A stretch of DNA of 64,000 nucleotides, taken from the NCBI RefSeq assembly GCF_005222785.1, contig NZ_STGH01000002.1, positions 496,001-560,000 on the forward strand, in the 5' to 3' direction. Each line of letters begins with the position of its first letter. The stretch's first letter is position 1. The notes under the pieces were generated by a model. It saw only the letters and a program-made list of their open reading frames with translations. It was not told where the DNA came from and did not search any database. The position numbers and the translations under genes were made by a program. Origin of the DNA: Rhodobacter sp. SY28-1 (lineage in GTDB: Bacteria; Pseudomonadota; Alphaproteobacteria; Rhodobacterales; Rhodobacteraceae). Positions 34,538 through 43,069 of the stretch are shown here, piece by piece.

Positions 34538-35233
34538 GTGGCCTTTGCACTGACCCCGCCCGCGCAGGCGCATCTCGACATCACCGGCTCGGACGAGAAG
34601 TTCCCGGTCCGGCGGATCTACTGCATCGGCAAGAACTACGTGGCCCACATCATCGAGATGAACGCGGACGAGCGCGACCCCCCGGTGATCTTCATGAAGC
34701 CCACCGACGCCATCGTGAAGAACGGCGGAGAGATCCCCTATCCGGTGTTCACCACCAACTTCCACTATGAATGCGAGCTGGTCGTGGCGCTGAAATCGGG
34801 CGGCTACGACATCCCGGTGTCCGAGGCCTCCAGCCACATCTACGGCTATGCCATCGGCCTGGACATGACCCGGCGCGACCATCAGGCGGCGGCGCTGGCC
34901 AAGGGCCTGCCCTGGGAAGTGACCAAGGGCTTCGACCATTCCGCCCCCATCGGCCCGATCACCCGGGTCAGCGACTGCGGCATCCTGACCTCGGGCCATG
35001 TGCGTCTGAAGGTGAATGGCGAGGTGAAGCAGGATGCCGACATCTCGCTGATGATCTGGAAGGTGGACGAGATCATCTCGAAACTGTCCGAACAGCACAA
35101 ACTGATGCCGGGCGACATCATCATGACCGGCACACCTGCGGGTGTAGGCGCAGTTGTCACCGGAGATGTGCTTGACTGCAGCATGGATGGCGTCCAGCCG
35201 ATGCAGGTCCGCATCGGCCCGAAGGCGGCGTGA
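34538..35233 (+). CDS. Fumarylacetoacetate hydrolase-family protein, fumarylpyruvate hydrolase-like
   Basis: A 231-aa FAH-fold enzyme. RRIYCIGKNYVAHIIEM, PPVIFMKPTDAIV, HYECELVVAL (metal-binding Glu residues) and the C-terminal LMPGDIIMTGTPAGVGAVVTGD are characteristic of small bacterial members that hydrolyse fumarylpyruvate or decarboxylate 2-oxo acids. The chosen start is GTG 34538 with GGAG about 9 bases upstream; GTG 34487 is possible. The stop overlaps the RraA-like gene, so it opens a four-gene operon opposite the importer. Confidence 0.87.
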   Translation: MAFALTPPAQAHLDITGSDEKFPVRRIYCIGKNYVAHIIEMNADERDPPVIFMKPTDAIVKNGGEIPYPVFTTNFHYECELVVALKSGGYDIPVSEASSHIYGYAIGLDMTRRDHQAAALAKGLPWEVTKGFDHSAPIGPITRVSDCGILTSGHVRLKVNGEVKQDADISLMIWKVDEIISKLSEQHKLMPGDIIMTGTPAGVGAVVTGDVLDCSMDGVQPMQVRIGPKAA

Positions 35234-35844
35234 GCGCCGCCGACCTGCTGGCGCTTGGCACGGCCACGGTCGGTGAGGCCTGGCCCGCAGCAAGGCTGGT
35301 CGCGGCGCCAATCCGGCCACTGTCGCCGGGGATGACGCTGGCAGGGACGGCGCTTCCCGTCCGGTGTCGGCCCGGAGACAACCTGGCCCTGCATCTTGCC
35401 ATTGCCGAGGCCCGTCCGGGCGATGTGCTGGTGGTGGACTACGGTGGCAGCCTCGAAAGCGGCCCGTTCGGCGAGATCATGGCGCTGGCCTGCCAGAAGC
35501 GCGGGATAGCCGGGATGGTGATCGACGGCGCGGTCCGCGACAGCGCGCAGATCGCGGAACTCGGGTTTCCGGTCTTTGCCCGCGGCCTGAACATCCGCGG
35601 CACGGTGAAGCAGGATGCCGGTCGGATCGGGGCGCCGGTCACGCTGGCTGGGGTCGAGATCGCCGCCGACGATCTTGTCCTGGCCGATGCCGACGCCATT
35701 CTCGTCCTGAAGGCCCGCGACCTTGCCCCGGCACTGGCCGCAGCCCAAAGCCGCGCCGAGCGTGAGGCCCGGATGATGGAGCGGCTGCGCGCAGGTGAAA
35801 CGACGCTTTCGATCCTTGGACTGTCAGGAAAGGCACCCTCATGA
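35230..35844 (+). CDS. RraA-like protein, possible 4-hydroxy-2-oxo acid aldolase/oxaloacetate decarboxylase
   Basis: A 204-aa RraA-fold protein. It shows GTALPVRCRPGDNLALHLAI, GDVLVVDYGGSLESGPFGEIMALACQKRGIAGMVIDGAVRD (the G-x20-R-D-type metal/pyruvate site) and FARGLNIRGTVKQ. Members beside catabolic genes act as 4-hydroxy-4-methyl-2-oxoglutarate or 4-carboxy-4-hydroxy-2-oxoadipate aldolases rather than as RNase E inhibitors. The GTG start overlaps the FAH stop (GTGA). Confidence 0.82.
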   Translation: MSAADLLALGTATVGEAWPAARLVAAPIRPLSPGMTLAGTALPVRCRPGDNLALHLAIAEARPGDVLVVDYGGSLESGPFGEIMALACQKRGIAGMVIDGAVRDSAQIAELGFPVFARGLNIRGTVKQDAGRIGAPVTLAGVEIAADDLVLADADAILVLKARDLAPALAAAQSRAEREARMMERLRAGETTLSILGLSGKAPS

Positions 35845-36707
35845 CCATTGCCATCGGAATCGCCGGGACCGGCCGCATGGGCACCGCCTTCGCCCGCCGT
35901 CTGATCGAGGCGGGCCACAAGGTCCAGGTCTGGAACCGCAACGCAGCGCGGACGGCTGCTGCCGTCTCGGCGGGGGCCGAGGCTGTGGATCTGGCGCAAC
36001 TTGCGGGATGCAACGTGATCTTGATGTCACTGACCGATGCCGCCGCCTCGCAATCGGTCCTGAGGAGCCTGGCGGATCTGGGCCTGAAGGGGCGACTGGT
36101 CATCGAGATGTCCACCCTTTTGCCCGACGAGGCCGAAGCTTTGGCCGCGATTGCGCAGGCAGCGGGGGCCGACTTCGTGCATTGCCCGGTGGGCGGCACG
36201 GTCGCCCCAGCTCTGAAGGGCCAGCTTCTGGGCATGGCTGGCGGGACAGCCGCGGCCATTGACCGGGCGAAACCCGTCCTGGCCGAGTTGTGCCGTCGGG
36301 TGGAACATCTGGGGACGGTCGGGGCCGCGGCGCGCATGAAGCTGGCGGTGAACCTGCCGCTGGCAATCTACTGGCAGACCCTGGGCGAAAGCCTTGCGCT
36401 TCTGCGCGGTGCCGGAGTGCCGGAGGACCTGGCGATCAGCCTGATCGCCGACAGTTCCGCCGGGCCGACCGTCCTGAAAAACCGCGCGCAGGTGGCAGTC
36501 GACACGCTGGCCGGGACAGACCAGCCCGGAACATTCGACATCGCCGGGCTGGCTAAGGACCTGGGCCTTGCGCTGAAACTGGGCGAGGCCGAGGGCGCGG
36601 ACATGCCCCTGTCCCGCTCGGTCGAGTCCCGCTATGCGGCGGCCCTTTCCGCCGGTCTGGGCGGCTTTGACGGCGCCAGCCTGACGCGGCGGGCGGCTGG
36701 CAAGTGA
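35841..36707 (+). CDS. NAD(P)-dependent beta-hydroxyacid dehydrogenase family protein
   Basis: A 288-aa 6-phosphogluconate dehydrogenase-like enzyme. The Rossmann motif IGIAGTGRMGTAFARRLIEAGHKVQVWNR is followed by VIEMSTLLPDEAEALA, CPVGGTVAPALKGQLLGMAGG and the catalytic Lys region AARMKLAVNLPLAIYWQTLGESL. The family covers 3-hydroxyisobutyrate, tartronate semialdehyde and glyoxylate reductases. It overlaps both neighbours by 4 bp, so it works in the same pathway as the FAH and RraA enzymes. Confidence 0.87.
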   Translation: MTIAIGIAGTGRMGTAFARRLIEAGHKVQVWNRNAARTAAAVSAGAEAVDLAQLAGCNVILMSLTDAAASQSVLRSLADLGLKGRLVIEMSTLLPDEAEALAAIAQAAGADFVHCPVGGTVAPALKGQLLGMAGGTAAAIDRAKPVLAELCRRVEHLGTVGAAARMKLAVNLPLAIYWQTLGESLALLRGAGVPEDLAISLIADSSAGPTVLKNRAQVAVDTLAGTDQPGTFDIAGLAKDLGLALKLGEAEGADMPLSRSVESRYAAALSAGLGGFDGASLTRRAAGK

Positions 36708-37537
36708 GCGACCTTATGGACCCTGCGACCCTGTTCCCCCTGATCGCCGCGCTCGCGGTGGCGGGGGCGTTGATCGGTTTTCTGGCCGGACTTTTCGGCA
36801 TCGGCGGCGGGGCGATTTCGGTCCCGGTCTTCTACGAGGTCTTCCAGACCCTTGGCCACGCGCCCGAGGTGGCGATGCCAATGGCTGTCGGCACTTCGCT
36901 GGCCGTGATCATCCCGACCTCGATCCAGTCCTCGCGCGGGCATTTCAAGCGCGGGACGGTGGACATGGACCTGTTGCGGGTCTGGGCGCTGCCGGTGCTG
37001 GTGGGCGTGGCCGCCGGTTCGGTCATCGCCCGCTATGCCGAACCGCAGGTCTTCCAGCTGGTTTTTGCGGTGGTCGCTGCTGTGAACGCGGCCAAGCTTC
37101 TGTCGGGCGGCGCGGGTTGGCGGCTGCGCGACAGCCTGCCGGGCAAGGCCGTCCTGCGGCTCTATGGTGCCGGGGTGGGCCTCGTCTCGGCCCTGATGGG
37201 CATCGGCGGCGGCGCGGTGTCGAACCTGATCCTGACATTGCACAACGTACCGATCCACCGGGCGGTCTCGACTTCGGCCGGGGTGGGCGTTCTGATCGCC
37301 ATCCCGGGAACGCTGGGCTACGTGGCCGCAGGCTGGGGTCGGACGGACCTGCCCGCGGATGCGGTCGGCTTTGTCTCGCTGGCAACATTTGCACTGACGA
37401 TCCCGACGTCACTGCTGACGACGCGGTTTGGCGTCGCGCTTGCTCACCGACTGAGCCGCCGCAGGTTGGAGCTGCTGTTCGGTCTGTTTCTGGCAGCCGT
37501 ATGCCTTCGGTTTCTGTTTGCTGTTCTGGCGGGCTAG
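36704..37537 (+). CDS. TauE/SafE (TSUP) family membrane transporter
   Basis: A 277-aa protein with about eight membrane helices in two repeats. Each repeat carries the family motif: GFLAGLFGIGGGAISVPVF in the first, GLVSALMGIGGGAVSNLIL in the second. TSUP proteins export sulfite or sulfoacetate or move other organic anions. It overlaps the dehydrogenase gene (GTGA), making it the last gene of the operon. Combined with the TauABC-type importer it raises the possibility of a sulfonate substrate. Confidence 0.88.
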   Translation: MSDLMDPATLFPLIAALAVAGALIGFLAGLFGIGGGAISVPVFYEVFQTLGHAPEVAMPMAVGTSLAVIIPTSIQSSRGHFKRGTVDMDLLRVWALPVLVGVAAGSVIARYAEPQVFQLVFAVVAAVNAAKLLSGGAGWRLRDSLPGKAVLRLYGAGVGLVSALMGIGGGAVSNLILTLHNVPIHRAVSTSAGVGVLIAIPGTLGYVAAGWGRTDLPADAVGFVSLATFALTIPTSLLTTRFGVALAHRLSRRRLELLFGLFLAAVCLRFLFAVLAG

Positions 37538-37612
37538 TCCGGCGCGCCAAGCGACGCTGGAAGGGTCGCAGGATCTCGATCTTCAAACCTGTTCGGCCGG
37601 GGCCTGATTCTA

Positions 37613-38193
37613 GGGTCAGGTCTCGTTCTCGCATGATAGCCAGAACATGACGGTTGCGGCGAGGGCGACGGCATCGAGGAAGACCTTCGGGCATCCGTCG
37701 TAGCGTGCAGCGATCCGCCGCCAGTCCTTCAGCCGCCCGAACAGGATCTCGATCCGGTTGCAGCGTTTAAGCGGCGCTTGTCATGCTTGATCGGTTTGCC
37801 GCGCGCCTTCCTTCCGGGAATGCAGGGCTTTGTCCCCTTGTCTTTCAACGCTTCCCTGAACCAGTCAGCGTCATGACCGCGGTCGGCCAGCAACCACTCC
37901 GCCCTTGGCAGGTTGCCCAGCAGGGCCGCCGCACTGGTGTGGTCGCCCACCTGGCCCGCGGTCATGAAGAAGCGGAGAGGGCGGCCCTCGGCGTCGGTGA
38001 CGGCATGCAACTTGGTGTTCATGCCGCTCATCACCCGCCGGTCATCAACGCGCGGCTTCCCGTGGCTCTTGAGAAAGAAGGGCTGCAAACGCGCTATCTG
38101 CGCGTCCGTCAGCCAGAAAAGGTTGCTCATGATCCAGTCTACTTGCGGAGCGAGACTCAGGCCGTAGACGCAAGATCAACGGGTCCTGACCCC
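37613..38193 (-). mobile_element. Truncated IS5-family element flanking the phosphonate island
   Basis: A 581-bp remnant. Ends are imperfect inverted repeats: GGGTCAGGTCTCGTT at 37613 and the complement of AACGGGTCCTGACCC at 38179-38193 (13 of 15 matches). The inside encodes pieces of one IS5-type transposase on the minus strand. A related remnant in the same orientation lies at 57167-57781, on the other side of the phn genes. Confidence 0.7.
37630..38130 (-). pseudogene. IS5-family transposase remnant, internally deleted and frameshifted
   Basis: The N-terminal part (MSNLFWLTDAQIARLQPFFL, DDRRVMSG) is joined directly to the catalytic-core segment MNTKLHAVTDAEGRPLRFF, so the region normally between them is missing. 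After PIKHDKRR the frame is lost by a one-base change and RIEILFGRLKDWRRIAARYD continues in another frame to about 37630. It is non-functional. Some IS5 subgroups use two overlapping frames, but the internal deletion rules out activity here. Confidence 0.75.
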
Positions 38194-38664
38194 AAGAGCA
38201 GAGCTTGAGCATGGGCCGAAGTTGAGACTGGGGGGAGCAAAGCCCTACTGAAAACAGGTCATTTTCATTGCAGCACGCCGCGTCGCCGGCGTAGTTCAAG
38301 ACTTGGCGTGGGACCATGCCTTCACTCCGCTATCTGAACAGCGCTTATCATTATCGTCAGATAGGGCTCTGTAAGCTCGCTGCATTCTGCTTTAGCGACA
38401 GAAATCAAACCCTTGCTGCGATCGCCATGCCGTAGCGCCGTCAGACCGCTCTCCACCCTCCTCTTTCACGCGGTCGCCCTCAGCGCAAAGCGGAAACACC
38501 GATTTTCCCAATCTCTCCGCGGGAAAGTGCGAACTCACTCCTTTGGCCGGCGTCACGCCTGAGCACCTGGCTTGCCTGTTGCAGAGTTGTCATTTGCACG
38601 TCGCTCCGCTGTCATCCTGCCATGCTACCGCCGGTTCAGCATCACCTGAACAGGACGCAATTTG
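38194..38664. other. 471-bp intergenic region upstream of the first phosphonate-type operon
   Basis: No convincing gene. It runs from the IS remnant to the PhnD-like gene. The distal 80 bp hold the PHO-box-like repeats. The rest shows only short frames without ribosome-binding sites and may be decayed sequence left by the insertion. Confidence 0.5.
38587..38615 (+). promoter_or_regulatory. Putative PHO box (PhoB binding repeats)
   Basis: TTGTCAT at 38587 and CTGTCAT at 38609 are exactly 22 bp apart, with a weaker heptamer ACGTCGC in the 11-bp phase between them. PhoB binds heptamers like CTGTCAT repeated every 11 bp. The site lies 50-78 bp ahead of the PhnD-like start codon, a suitable position for phosphate-starvation activation. 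Confidence 0.55.
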
Positions 38665-39531
38665 ATGAAGTACACCCTCGCCTCTGGACTTCTGGCTTTC
38701 GGCCTTAGCCTCGCCACCCCGCTTGCCGCTCAGGAAGCCATCCGCTTTGCCGTGACCGACATCGACGGTCTGGAAGCGCTCCAGCGCGAGATGGGCCCGT
38801 TCAAGGAAGCGTTCGAGGCCGCTTCGGGCCTGAAGGTCGAATTCTTCCCGGTCTCGGGCCGCACCGTGGCGGTCGAGGCGATGGCCGCCGAACAGGTCGA
38901 TTTCGTCCTGACCGGCCCGGCGGAATATGTCGTGTTCAACGCCCGCCTCGACGCCCAGCCTGTCGTGACCTTCAAGCGGCCGGACTACTATTCGACCGTC
39001 GTCGTGCTGGATGCCAGCCCGGTGAAGACGCCCGAGGACCTGAAGGGCATGAAGATCTCCTTCGGCGAGATCGGTTCGACCTCGCAGCACCTTGGCCCGG
39101 TCGATCTTCTGTCGAAGGCAGGGCTCGGCTACGCGGTCGACTACGAACCCGTCTTCCTGAACCGCAACGTCGCGGTCGAGGCGCTGATCGCGGGCGACAT
39201 CGGCGGGATCGGCCTGAACCGCACCCATATCGACAGCATCACCGAGAAGTTCCCCGACCAGAAGTTCCGCGTTGTGGTGAAGGGCGACCAGCTGCCCGAC
39301 GACATCCTCCTCGCCTCGCCCAAGGTGGCGCCGGAAGTGGTCGAAACGGTCCGCAAGACCTTTGCCGACCAGGGCGAAACGCTTCTGGCCGCCATCACCT
39401 CGACCGAAGAGAACGCCAAGTACATCGGCGGCGCCTTCAACGCGGCGGTGACCGACGCCGACTACGACGTGGTCCGCAAGATGTACGAAAACATCGGGAT
39501 CACCGAGTTCACCGAATTCGTCGGTCAGTGA
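38665..39531 (+). CDS. PhnD-family ABC transporter substrate-binding protein
   Basis: A 288-aa periplasmic protein with a signal peptide ending LATPLAAQ. It has the PhnD-like opening IRFAVTDIDGLEALQREMGPFKEAFEAASGLKVEFFPV, then DFVLTGPAEYVVFNAR and LKGMKISFGEIGSTSQHLGPVDLL. ATG 38665 follows a TTG that is less likely as start. It is a paralogue, not a copy, of PhnD at 44934. Family members bind phosphonates, phosphite or other oxyanions; with a methyltransferase and a PhnM-like enzyme in the operon, the ligand is unresolved. Confidence 0.85.
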   Translation: MKYTLASGLLAFGLSLATPLAAQEAIRFAVTDIDGLEALQREMGPFKEAFEAASGLKVEFFPVSGRTVAVEAMAAEQVDFVLTGPAEYVVFNARLDAQPVVTFKRPDYYSTVVVLDASPVKTPEDLKGMKISFGEIGSTSQHLGPVDLLSKAGLGYAVDYEPVFLNRNVAVEALIAGDIGGIGLNRTHIDSITEKFPDQKFRVVVKGDQLPDDILLASPKVAPEVVETVRKTFADQGETLLAAITSTEENAKYIGGAFNAAVTDADYDVVRKMYENIGITEFTEFVGQ

Positions 39532-39538
39532 TCCGCAG

Positions 39539-40342
39539 ATGAACGCGCCCGTCCTTCCATCCCGGGCCCTGGCCGGTTCCACGACAGTGGAGCCGGTCCT
39601 TGCCGTGTCTGGCCTCGCCAAGTCGTTCTCAGGCCACGACATCCTGCGCGGCGTGGATTTCGCGCTGGCGCCGGGCCAGTCGACCGCCCTGATCGGCGCG
39701 AACGGGTCCGGCAAGTCCACCCTCCTGCGTTGCCTTGTCAGGCTGGTCGAACCGACCTCGGGCCAGGTCCGGATGCTGGGGCAAGAGGTGGACAAGCTCT
39801 CCCCCGCCGCCTTGCGCCGCTTCCGCGCTCGGGTCGGGATCGTCTGGCAGCGCCACAATCTGGTTCCGCGGCTTTCCGTCCTGTCCAACGTCGTCCACGG
39901 CGTCCAGGCCCGCATGTCCGGCCCCCGCACCTGGGCGCAGTTCCTGGCCCCCGCCCCCGTCCGGTCCGAGGCGATGGCCTGCCTTGCCCGCGTGGGCCTT
40001 GCCGACCGCGCGCTTGCCCGCGTCGACAGCCTGTCGGGTGGCCAGCAACAACGCGTCGCCATCGCCCGGATGCTGATGCAGCGGCCCGAATTCATTCTGG
40101 CGGACGAGCCCGACGCCAGCCTCGACCCGCAGACCGGCCAAGAGGTGATGGAGCTTCTCCTGAACCTCGTCCGACAGGACGGCTTATCACTCCTGGTGAT
40201 CTCGCACCGGCTGGAACATACGCTGGCCTATTCCGACCGCATCCTCGGCCTTGCGCAGGGCCGCATCGCGCTGGACCGGCCAACGCCCGGCACCGACGCC
40301 GCCCTCCTCCGCCGCTTCTTCGACCATGAGATTGCGGCATGA
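39539..40342 (+). CDS. PhnC-family ABC transporter ATPase
   Basis: A 267-aa nucleotide-binding protein. Walker A is [25 protein letters not shown], signature [17 protein letters not shown], Walker B FILADEPDASLDPQTG. The Q-loop region VGIVWQRHNLVPRLSVLSNVVHGVQAR is typical of PhnC. It starts 7 bp after the binding-protein gene and overlaps the permease gene by 4 bp (ATGA). Confidence 0.9.
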   Translation: MNAPVLPSRALAGSTTVEPVLAVSGLAKSFSGHDILRGVDFALAPGQSTALIGANGSGKSTLLRCLVRLVEPTSGQVRMLGQEVDKLSPAALRRFRARVGIVWQRHNLVPRLSVLSNVVHGVQARMSGPRTWAQFLAPAPVRSEAMACLARVGLADRALARVDSLSGGQQQRVAIARMLMQRPEFILADEPDASLDPQTGQEVMELLLNLVRQDGLSLLVISHRLEHTLAYSDRILGLAQGRIALDRPTPGTDAALLRRFFDHEIAA

Positions 40343-41154
40343 CTGACACCAGCCTCTCCGCTCCTCGGTCTGCACCCGCCCGCTTCCGGCAACCCGGCCT
40401 CCTCGGCTACGTGGCCCTCCTTGCCGTGGGCGCGCTGGTCATCTCCTCTCTCGTCTCCACCGCCCCGGCACCCGACAAGCTGGCCAATGGCATCCAGCGC
40501 CTCTTCGCGCCCTCGGGCCTGCTGACCCAGATGTTCCCGCCCGACTTCAGCCGGATCGAGCCGATCAGCTGGAAGATCCTCGAAACCCTGCAGATGGCCG
40601 TCGCGGGCTGCGTCCTGGGCCTGATCTTCGCCCTGCCCTTCGCGATCCTCGCCACCGACCGCCTGTCGCCCCACCCCATCGTCCGCACCGCCGCCCGCGC
40701 CCTGATCGCGCTCTTCCGCACCGTGCCGGACCTGGTCTGGGCCATCATCTTCATCATCATCGTCGGCCTCGGCCCCGCCGCCGGGGTCATGGCGATCATG
40801 GTCGACAAGATCGGCTTTGCCGGCCGCTTCTTCGCCGAGGCGATGGAGGAGACCGACCCCGGCCCGCAGGACGCCCTGCGCGCCATCGGCGCCAGCCGCC
40901 TTGGCATCATCGGCTCGGCCATCCTGCCGGCCTGCCTGCCCTCCTTCACCGCCACATCGCTGTTCGCGCTGGAGAAATCGGTGCGCGGGTCCGCCGCCCT
41001 GGGCCTGGTCGGCGCGGGCGGCATCGGGGTCGACCTCAAGGTCGCCTTCGACCTTTTCAACTACGACGAAGCCCTTGCGATCATCCTGATGATGCTCGCC
41101 CTCGTCATCGCCGTGGAACAGGGATCCGGCTGGATCCGCAGGAAACTGATATGA
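40339..41154 (+). CDS. PhnE-family ABC transporter permease
   Basis: A 271-aa permease with about six membrane helices. PhnE features: FRTVPDLVWAIIFIIIVGLGPAAGVMAIMVDKIGFAGRFFAEAMEETDPGPQDALRAIGASRLGIIGSAILPACLPSFTATSLF, the coupling segment being EDALRAIG-like, followed by SVRGSAALGLVGAGGIGVDL. It ends in an ATGA overlap with the methyltransferase gene, completing a one-permease importer with its binding protein and ATPase. Confidence 0.9.
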   Translation: MTDTSLSAPRSAPARFRQPGLLGYVALLAVGALVISSLVSTAPAPDKLANGIQRLFAPSGLLTQMFPPDFSRIEPISWKILETLQMAVAGCVLGLIFALPFAILATDRLSPHPIVRTAARALIALFRTVPDLVWAIIFIIIVGLGPAAGVMAIMVDKIGFAGRFFAEAMEETDPGPQDALRAIGASRLGIIGSAILPACLPSFTATSLFALEKSVRGSAALGLVGAGGIGVDLKVAFDLFNYDEALAIILMMLALVIAVEQGSGWIRRKLI

Positions 41155-41819
41155 ACCAGATGACCACCGACACCGCCCATCGCTATTGGAACACCGAATG
41201 GCAGAAGGCTGACGGCACCAGCCCCTGGGCGATGGCCGAGCCCTGGGTGATGGACCACGCCTCGACCCTGGCCCCGGGGACGCGCATCCTCGACCTCGGC
41301 GCCGGCATCGGCCGCCACGCCCTCGCCTTTGCCCGCGACGGCCACAAGGTCACCGCACTTGACGCCTCCGAGGCCGCCGTCGCCGCCACCTCGGCCGCGG
41401 CCTTCACGCAGGGCCTGACCGTCGATTGCGTGCAGGCCCCGATGACCGACCTGCCGTTCGAGGCCGCCAGCTTCGACCATGTCCTGGCCTGGAACGTGAT
41501 CTACCACGGGGATGAGGCCATCGTCCGCCGCACACTGTCCGAGGTCGCCCGCGTCACCCGCCCCGGCGGCACATTCCTCTGCACCATGCTCTCGGCCCGC
41601 CGCCTGCCGGTCGAACAGGCCAAGGCCAAGGGGCGCGAGATCAGCCGCAACACCTGGGTTTTCGACGGCCCCGGCGACAAGATCCACCCGCACTACTTCT
41701 GCAACGCGCCCGACCTTCTGTCCCTTCTTTGGGGGTTCGAGGTCTACACCCTGTTCGACCGCCCGCACGAAAAGCCCGGCTCCTGGCACTGGCACCTCCT
41801 GGCGGAACGTCTGGCATGA
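41151..41819 (+). CDS. Class I SAM-dependent methyltransferase in the PhnD-like importer operon
   Basis: A 222-aa methyltransferase. The SAM-binding motif I is RILDLGAGIGRHALAFARDGHKVTALDAS, followed by PFEAASFDHVLAWNVIYH and VARVTRPGGTFLCTML. The opening HRYWNTEWQKADG is TehB-like. Overlaps of 4 bp on both sides tie it to the importer and to the PhnM-like gene. Substrate unknown: a small phosphorus or other oxyanion compound, or a lipid headgroup, are both conceivable. Confidence 0.82.
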   Translation: MNQMTTDTAHRYWNTEWQKADGTSPWAMAEPWVMDHASTLAPGTRILDLGAGIGRHALAFARDGHKVTALDASEAAVAATSAAAFTQGLTVDCVQAPMTDLPFEAASFDHVLAWNVIYHGDEAIVRRTLSEVARVTRPGGTFLCTMLSARRLPVEQAKAKGREISRNTWVFDGPGDKIHPHYFCNAPDLLSLLWGFEVYTLFDRPHEKPGSWHWHLLAERLA

Positions 41820-43051
41820 CTGCCGAGCTGATCGAAGGCGCCCGCGTCGTTCTGGACGACCGGGTCGAGGTCACCTCGGTCCGTATCGAGGATGGCCGGA
41901 TCACCGGGCTGGACGTCCCCCGCGACGGGGCGGCGATCGTCCCGGGCAAGGGCCGGGTTCTGGCCCCGGCCTTCATCGACGTGCACGGCGATGCCTTCGA
42001 GCGCCAACTGATGCCGCGCCCCGGCGTCATGGTGGGAACCGAAACCGCCCTTCTGGAAACCGACCGCCAGCTTGCCGCCAACGGGATCGCCACGGCCTAT
42101 CACGCCCTGACCCTGTCATGGGAGCCGGGCCTGCGCAGTGTCGAAACCGGATGGGCCGTCGTCCGCGCGCTGGAAGCCCTGCGCCCGCGCCTGACCACCG
42201 ACAACCGCATCCAGCTGCGCTGGGAAACCTTCTGCCACGAGGCCGAGCCGCTTCTGTCCCATGTCCTGTCCGGGCCGGACCGGCCGTCGCTGGCGTTCAA
42301 CGACCACACCACGTCAATGCTGCTGGACTACGACATCCCGGTGCAGGACCGGCCCTTCGATCAGGTGAACCCCTATCCCGTCACCTCCTTCGATGACCCC
42401 CGTTTCCGGAAGAAGATGGCAGACCAGGCCCGCCGCGCGCAGCTGTCGGCCGAGGACTACACCACGCTGATCGCCCGCGTCTGGCAGCGCCGGGCAAAGG
42501 TCCCCGACCACATCGCCCGCATCGCCGCCCTTGCCCGCAAGTCGGGCGCGCCCATGCTCAGCCATGACGACAGCCAGGCCGAGACCCGCAGCTTCTATCG
42601 CGGGCTGGGCTCAAAGGTGGCCGAGTTTCCGATGCACGACCGCGTCTTCCATGCGGCGCGCGAGGCGGGGGATTTCATTGTCCTTGGCGCCCCGAACGCG
42701 ATGCGCGGCGGCAGCCATCTGGGCAGCCCGGGTGCTGCCGAAATGGTGACGCGCGGGCTTTGCGACATTCTTGCCTCGGACTACTACTACCCCGCGATGC
42801 TGGGGGCGGTGGTGCGGATGCTGACCGACCGCGTGGCCCCGCTGCCCCAGCTCTGGGCTCTTGTCGCGCTGAACCCCGCCCGGGCCATGGGCCTGACCGA
42901 CCGCGGGCGCATCGCGCCGGGCCTGCGCGCCGATCTTCTCTTGCTCGACTGGCCCGAAGGCCAGGCCCCCGCCCCCTTGCGCACCTGGGTCGCGGGTCGG
43001 GGCGGCTATTCCGCCCTGCCCCTGCCCCGCCTGCCCGAACCTGCCATCTGA
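41816..43051 (+). CDS. PhnM-like amidohydrolase, second paralogue in the window
   Basis: A 411-aa amidohydrolase of the alpha-D-ribose 1-methylphosphonate 5-triphosphate diphosphatase family. Metal-binding features are FIDVHGDAFERQLMPRPGV, MLSHDDSQAETRSFYRGLGSKVAEFPM, APNAMRGGSHLGSPGAAEMV and ILASDYYYPAM. It differs from the shorter PhnM at 55904 (381 aa), in which ELHTDNLERH replaces DVHGDAFERQ. ATG 41816 overlaps the methyltransferase stop. The presence of both suggests this copy handles a related but different substrate. Confidence 0.87.
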   Translation: MTAELIEGARVVLDDRVEVTSVRIEDGRITGLDVPRDGAAIVPGKGRVLAPAFIDVHGDAFERQLMPRPGVMVGTETALLETDRQLAANGIATAYHALTLSWEPGLRSVETGWAVVRALEALRPRLTTDNRIQLRWETFCHEAEPLLSHVLSGPDRPSLAFNDHTTSMLLDYDIPVQDRPFDQVNPYPVTSFDDPRFRKKMADQARRAQLSAEDYTTLIARVWQRRAKVPDHIARIAALARKSGAPMLSHDDSQAETRSFYRGLGSKVAEFPMHDRVFHAAREAGDFIVLGAPNAMRGGSHLGSPGAAEMVTRGLCDILASDYYYPAMLGAVVRMLTDRVAPLPQLWALVALNPARAMGLTDRGRIAPGLRADLLLLDWPEGQAPAPLRTWVAGRGGYSALPLPRLPEPAI

Positions 43052-43069
43052 CCCCGTCACGAGGACATC

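Noticed and set aside
41816-43051. Calling this the main PhnM
   Set aside because: The shorter paralogue at 55904 lies next to the C-P lyase genes and has the standard metal-binding residues, so the first was described as PhnM-like only.
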